This document shows positions 59,024-64,000 of a DNA stretch of 64,000 bases, in pieces (the stretch's first letter is position 1; each line of letters begins with the position of its first letter). The stretch lies in NCBI GenBank assembly GCA_028583605.1, contig CM053334.1:27121226-27185225 (forward strand), read 5' to 3'. The notes under the pieces are model-generated. The model was given only the letters and a program-made list of their open reading frames with translations. It made no database searches and had not been told where the DNA came from. Made by a program: the position numbers and the translations under genes. Source of the DNA: Dastarcus helophoroides (taxonomy: Eukaryota; Arthropoda; Insecta; Coleoptera; Bothrideridae).

Positions 59024-59305
59024 ATCATCAGGAGATCAGATGATTCTACAATCCTGGCCACCGGAGGCAACAATACTACTTCAACCGAAAAGCTACAAAC
59101 TGCTGTTGCCGAAATACAATGCTAGACAGCGAAGTGGGTATTAAACTGAATGAAAAAAATCAGTGCATTTTGATTTCACTAACAGACGAATCGAGCACAA
59201 GCAAATACATATAAATCGACAAATAGTTCCATACGATAATACAGCCAAATATCTTGGTATGTTCCTTGATGCTAAATTAAGGTGGAAAGCGCATGTTAAG
59301 AAAAA
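59024..59305 (+). pseudogene. Jockey LINE RT continuation, copy 2
   Basis: Duplicate of 52321-52601. VHFDFTNRRIEHKQIHINRQ and IVPYDNTAKYLGMFLDAKLR are followed by an intact W-KAHVKKKLK, so the stop in copy 1 is a later mutation. Interrupted at 59306 by palindromic copy H. Confidence 0.8.
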
Positions 59306-59412
59306 ATTGAAATACGAATCTTGTCCCCTGAAACCAAGAAAGATTAAAAAACGAAACAGAGATTGCTCTGTCGAGTTTCGATAGCCAAGTTATCATCTTC
59401 AGAGAGATACTG
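59306..59412 (-). mobile_element. Palindromic repeat family, copy H (single arm, minus)
   Basis: Duplicate of copy G at the same Jockey position. CCCCTGAAACCAAGAAAGAT, AGATTGCTCTGTCGAGTTTC, GATAGCCAAGTTATC, ATCTTCAGAGAGATACTG. The AACGCG segment has changed to CTCGAC. Confidence 0.75.
59366..59406 (-). ncRNA. Hammerhead-ribozyme-like core (copy H, degenerate)
   Basis: CTCT/AGAG stem I, CTGAAGA and GAAA are retained, but the AACGCGTT stem III is changed to AACTCGAC, so a functional fold is unlikely. Confidence 0.2.
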
Positions 59413-59791
59413 AAAAAATGTGAAGAACTTTAGAGTATATGAAAATGTGCTGGCTATAAGGACGACATTCAACCCTGTCAATATACAATAAGCTTTTGCT
59501 TTATCAACAAGTCCTGAAACCAATATGGACATATGGTATTCAACTATGGGATTGTACCAAACAAAGCAATCGGAATATCATCCAAAAATTTCAAAACAAG
59601 GTACTGCGAGGCAATGTTCATGCACCGTGGCACATTCGCAATGACAAGCTACATAAGGACTTGGAAGTGGATCTTGTCGACCATGTTATCAGAAAATATG
59701 CCTTAAGACATAAAGGGAGGCTCCAGCAGCACATCAACATCTAGGCCCTCTAGCTCTCAGATGACGATGCCTTAGTTACTACAGCCTGGTG
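59413..59791 (+). pseudogene. Jockey LINE C-terminal region, copy 2
   Basis: Duplicate of 52709-53087, with the 82-codon open stretch 59496-59744 (YQQVLKPIWTYGIQLWDCTK ... LQQHINI) differing at only a few residues from copy 1. Ends at GCCTGGTG (59784-59791), the left target duplication of hAT-3. Confidence 0.85.
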
Positions 59792-61458
59792 CGGGGGTCA
59801 GCCAACTTTTAAGTCAAAAGGGCCAACTGCAATAAAAAAATTGGTTTCGTGAATTTAAAAGAGCCACAAATTTTTCTGATTTTACATTTTACTTCAAAGT
59901 TAAATTAGATACATCAGACAAAATATGGGACAGAGAGAGACCCCTTTGATCTATGTAGTCAAACGAAAACATATTCAGCCCAAAAGATCTTTTATTTCTC
60001 AAAATTTAGAGCTCTATTTAAAATCTGCCTTTTTCTTACAAATTCGACTATTTTTAACTCTTCTCTGTATTCGTCTTTGCTTAACTATGTATTTTACTCC
60101 TAAAATTAAATTTGTTCTCCTAAATCCTCCTTTTTTCTTAAAGTTGACAATCTGTAAAAATGTTTAGTTTTTTCTTATTCGACTGACTAAAATATTCGAC
60201 TTATTTCTCAAAAATTTATCTTTTGTCGATTTCTTAATTTAAAAACAAGTAAAAATTTGAAGTAATAATTTGGAAATTTTAAATAAAAGAGTTTTTGAAG
60301 ATTTCGACCTTTTCCTCAAAGTTTTCTTTTTCGAAATTTAGATCTATTCTTATATTTGAATTTTTTTCAAATTACATTTTTTTGACTTTATTCTCAATTG
60401 CGACTTTTTCTCGAAATTTCTATTCTTTTTAAATAACGTTGCTTTTCCAAATTTCACCATTTGCCCCAAATATTGACTTCTCCTGAACATTTAAACTTTT
60501 ATTTATTTTCTGGAAATTTCGACCTGTTTCCCAAAATTAGGTGTTTCTCGAAATTCCAACTTTCTTTTCTGCAAAGCTGCGATTTTATCGAAGAAATTCG
60601 CCTATTTTTAGAATGTTTGAGTCTTAAAATTTAACTTTCTTTGGGAAACTTTGACCTTTTTTTAAAGTTCGACACTTTTCTCACTTTTTCTAGAAATTAT
60701 TTTACCAATTTTTTCAAAAATCGAATTTTTCTGAAAATTTGAACTTTTTTTTATTAGTCCTGTTCTCGAAGTTTTAAATTTATTCTCAAAATTTAACTTT
60801 CTGTGGAAAATTGCAAATTACGTATTTCCTTCATCTCTGAAAAACTTCGACCTTTTAAAATTCGAAAATTTTTTCTAAACTTTGAGTTTTATGCAATTTT
60901 TCTTTTCGAGATTTTACAATTATTCACAAAATTCCAATTTGTCTAAAAATTTCAGGTTTTTAAATTTATTCTGGGTTTCAATCTATTATCAAAATTTGAT
61001 GTTTTTTTTTATAATATTTTGCTTTTTTGAGAATTTTTAACAAATTTATGTTTTTAGAAATCTCTTTTTTTTCAAAATTCGAATTTTTCCTGAAACATCA
61101 ACTTTTATTTCGAACGAAATTCAAATCTCAAAATTTGATTCTTTTTTTTTTAATTTGACGTTCTCTAAGCAATGTTGACCTTTTTTTTTAATTTTAACAC
61201 TTCTCGAAATTGAAAGTTTTATCGACATTCTCTTTCCTTACGAAATTATTTTACCAATTTTCTCAAAATTCGATTTATCTGAAAATTTAGAGTTTTTTTA
61301 ATTCGTCTTGTTTTTGAAATTCCAAATTTATTCTCAAAATTTAATTTTCACTGGAAAATTGCAAATTTTTATCGACTTTTTTAATCTTCCAGTTTATTTT
61401 TGCAATTTCTCTTTTATATAAAAATTTCAAGTTATGAAATTTGTTTTGAGTTTCAGTC

Positions 61459-61880
61459 AATTCGTATGCAAGTAGAATGCAACCTAGACTACAAATTCAT
61501 GCAGCCCTCCTTCTGGGAAATTGTTCCTAGAGAGCAACCGCTTCGCTAGGTGGCAGTGTTTCAACTGTTGGTAGTAGTAGCTACCTACGATTCACTATAC
61601 ACACCTGGAGGGCTGCATGAATTTGTAGTCTAGGTTGCATTCTAGTTGCATACGAAATTGTTGGCGATGGCCATAGTTTCTCTATGGACCAATAGGTGGT
61701 AGTATTAAGAGTCACACGCTTGACGTCTGTGAATTCTTTAGTACTTACTTGTCGGAACATTGTTAGCATTCGAGTTGGATATACCAAAATGACGAGATCT
61801 AACAAGATCGAAACCGGTCTTTGGTTTCCAAACTTCGAATCCAATAAATGTTCAAACCTATTGGTCTGTGCATTAGATTT
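61459..61880. mobile_element. Fold-back insertion with 48-bp inverted arms
   Basis: Arms 61463-61510 and 61607-61654 are inverse complements with a single mismatch (CGTATGCAAGTAGAATGCAA... against TTGCATTCTAGTTGCATACG). The loop of ~96 bp contains CGCTAGGTGGCAG. Further non-array sequence runs to about 61880. The flanks TTTCAGTC and TTTCAATC may be a target duplication, and the array sequence of the host hAT is consistent with a clean insertion at GGTTTCAATCTATTGTC. Family unknown. Confidence 0.65.
61544..61556 (+). promoter_or_regulatory. CTCF-like motif in the loop of the fold-back insertion
   Basis: CGCTAGGTGGCAG matches the core of the CTCF consensus (CACYAGRKGGCAG-type) at all but one position. 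This is a sequence match only; occupancy is unknown and insect CTCF preferences differ slightly. Confidence 0.3.
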
Positions 61881-63637
61881 CAATCTATAGTCGAAATTCG
61901 ACTTCTTTTAGAAATTTCGCCCTTATTTGAAAACTTCAGAACAATTCTTTTTTTAAATCTCCTCATTTTTCTCAATTTTTTTCGAAATCTCTTTTTCTGA
62001 AAAATTTTGCTCTTTTTTTAAAGTTAAACATTTCTTGAAATTTTCTTGTAATTTTCTTTCCAAATTATTATAGAAATTTTCTCAAAATATAAATTAATCT
62101 GAAAATTTGTTTTTTTTTTAAATTGTCTTCTTTTCTAAATTTCAGATTTATTCCCAAAATTTAACTTTCTCTGGAAAATTGTAAATTTGTTAAAGTTTCG
62201 AGCATTTCTTAAAATTTAGACTTTTTCCTTGACATTTTTCCTAAAATTTGAGCTTTTTCTTCTTCTCTGCAAGACTTTGACTTTCTTAAATTTTAACTTT
62301 TTTTTCTAAGCTTCCAGTTTACTCTGATAATTTCTCTTTTTGATATTTTGCAATTTTTCAAAAAATTCAAAATTGTCTACAAATTTTGGGTTTTAAATTT
62401 GTTTTAGGTTTCAATCTATTGTCAAAATTCGACGTTTTTTTCTAAAATGTTTCTTTTTGAGAAGTTTCGATAAATTCATTTTTTTTTCGAAATTTTTCCC
62501 ATTTTCCCAATTAGGCAAACCATTGTTTTAATTTTTTCATTTTCGCAATTTTTTTTCGAAATCTCTTCCTTTTTCTCAGCATTCGGTTTTTTTGGGAAAT
62601 TTTAACCTTTTTTTAATGTTCAACATTTCTCGAATTTTTTTTGGAATTTTCTTTCGAAAGTATTTTACCAATTTTTTTGAATTCAGATTTATCTGAAATT
62701 TGGAGGTTTTTTTTAATTCGTCTTGTTCTCGAAATTGAAAATTTATTCTGAAAATTTAGCTTTCTCTGGCAAGTTGCAATTTTTTATGGACATTTCGAGC
62801 TGTTCTAAGCTTTTTCCATGAAATTCTTCCTAAAATCATACTTTTTTTTTTCTTCACTGAAAAACTTTGACTTTTTTAAAGATCGACAATTTTTTTAAGG
62901 TTCCACTACAACTTCTCTTTTCAAAATTTTACTACATTTCAAAAAATTCAAATTCGTTTAAAAGTTTCAGGTTTTTAATTTGTCCTCGGTTTCAATCTAT
63001 TGTCGAACTTCTACGGTTTTTTTTTAAGATTGTATCTTTTATTGAAAGCTTTTGACAAATTCATATCGTTCGTTTTCTCAATTTTTGTGGAATCTCTTCT
63101 TTTTTCTCAATTTTCTCAAAGTCTCTTTTTTTTCTTAATTTTTTCGAAATCTCTTTTTCTCAAAAAAGGGCTTTTTCTTTTATTTCGGACTTTAATATTT
63201 GCCGTTTCTGTAAATTTAGATTTTTTTCCCCAAAAAGTAATTCAGGAAATCTCAAAGTTGCAGAAAATTTACAAATAAAAAAATAAAAATCATAAGAAAA
63301 ATATTTGCTCGAAATTTCGACTCCCCAAGTTGGTCTTTTTCTAGAAATTTCAAAATTCATGTGTTTTTTCAAAATGTTAATATAAATTAACCAAAAATTT
63401 CGGAAAAATACTTCTTAAAATCATAACTTTTTGTTAAAATTTAAGTAAAACGTAAAAATTCCTAGAAAAGTATTTTTGGAAATTTCGACTTCTGCCGGTC
63501 ACTTGTTTAATGAGTGTCTGCATCTGTCCACCCCAGCTTTTATTTATTTTTTTAGGGGAATTTAAAGAGCCGCAATTTTCTTTTAAAAGAGCCGCATGCG
63601 GCTCCGGAGCCGCGGTTTGCCGACCCCTGGCCTAGTG

Positions 63638-63790
63638 CATACTAAAAATAATACCAAGCAGAACTGACAGAATCAAAATTACTATCATAGGATAACTGTT
63701 TTATATTTTAACCGTAGTAAATTAAGTCAAAAACTAATAGGTTATTTGTGTGATTTTTAAAATAAAAAAAATTTTATGGCATGGAGAGAA
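63638..63790 (+). other. Jockey LINE 3' end
   Basis: Sequence continuing from the target site of hAT-3 (CATACTAAAAATAATACC). A short coding-like stretch is followed by AT-rich 3' sequence and the A-rich AAAATAAAAAAAATTTT near 63760-63776, which is probably the 3' end of the Jockey element. Confidence 0.5.
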
Positions 63791-64000
63791 GCATGTAATC
63801 CGAGAATTATGAGTTTGATTGAATTATTTGTTCTTCAGTCAAGGGCCATGAATATGTCCCTATTCTGCGCTTAGTATTTTTTTCCTTTAAATGGAATATT
63901 TCACTTAACACTATTCCCTATTTAAAGTATGCCTGCATTGCCATAAAAACATAAATTTTAGATTTTAAACCATAGATTCCGAGAACAGGTTTTTTTAGAA
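63791..64000. other. Unassigned sequence at window end
   Basis: Mixed AT-rich sequence without array units. No gene recognised. Confidence 0.35.

Larger units (their letters stand above)
59792..63629. mobile_element. hAT-3: complete non-autonomous hAT-type element, 3.8 kb
   Basis: The left end is CGGGGGTCAGCCAAC (mutated CAGGGGTCAGCAAAC) at 59792, the right end GGTTTGCCGACCCCTG to 63629. The 8-bp flanks are GCCTGGTG (59784-59791) and GCCTAGTG (63630-63637), a target duplication with one change. The subterminal right region is GAGCCGCATGCGGCTC, a perfect palindrome. The interior is 3.6 kb of pyrimidine-rich low-complexity repeats, interrupted by an inverted-repeat insertion at about 61459-61880. 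No transposase was found. The insertion lies in the 3' part of the Jockey element. Confidence 0.88.

Overview
The window is AT-rich intergenic DNA from an animal, most likely an insect or other arthropod. The transposons are animal types: Jockey, I, CR1-like and RTE-like LINEs, a THAP-type P-like element, hAT elements, and mariner and Tc1 relatives. There are no bacterial operons and no rRNA or tRNA genes that I can see. I cannot name the species. No intact host protein-coding gene is evident. Almost everything recognisable is decayed mobile DNA set in very long degenerate low-complexity arrays built on TTTCGAAATTTTGACTTTTT-like units.

Layout. 0-3 kb: the end of an unidentified coding fragment, then a purine-rich array with two copies of a palindromic repeat. 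3.4-4.4 kb: the 3' end of an RTE-like LINE split by an LTR-like insertion that has heat-shock-element and TATA motifs. 5.1-7.6 kb: a mariner 5' end and a broken Tc1/mariner transposase. 7.6-19.5 kb: low-complexity arrays, which switch strand and contain higher-order repeats, plus a 740-bp array of a 7-bp unit at 10.24-10.98 kb. 19.6-20.9 kb: more palindromic repeat copies around a ~150-bp satellite. 22.5-27.3 kb: pieces of a CR1-like LINE and an RTE-like LINE. 27.8-34 kb: more arrays. 35.3-38.6 kb: a LINE split by a non-autonomous hAT element with perfect 16-bp ends and a perfect 8-bp target duplication.

38.9-63.8 kb is best read as a single Jockey LINE blown apart by nested insertions. An I-clade LINE sits in ORF1 and itself contains a P-like transposon. 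hAT elements lie at the ORF1/ORF2 boundary and near the 3' end. An inverted CR1-like LINE interrupts the reverse transcriptase, and one arm of the palindromic repeat lies in the C-terminal part. Unequal crossing-over between the two hAT copies then duplicated about 6.66 kb in tandem (about 47.35-54.01 and 54.01-60.7 kb), leaving a hybrid hAT in the middle.

The observations most worth following are a hammerhead-ribozyme-like core in the palindromic repeat family (as in Penelope-like elements), the P-like element with its THAP remnant, the hAT elements stuffed with low-complexity repeats, and the hAT-mediated duplication. All assignments come from reading the sequence and from remembered family motifs; no database search was run.
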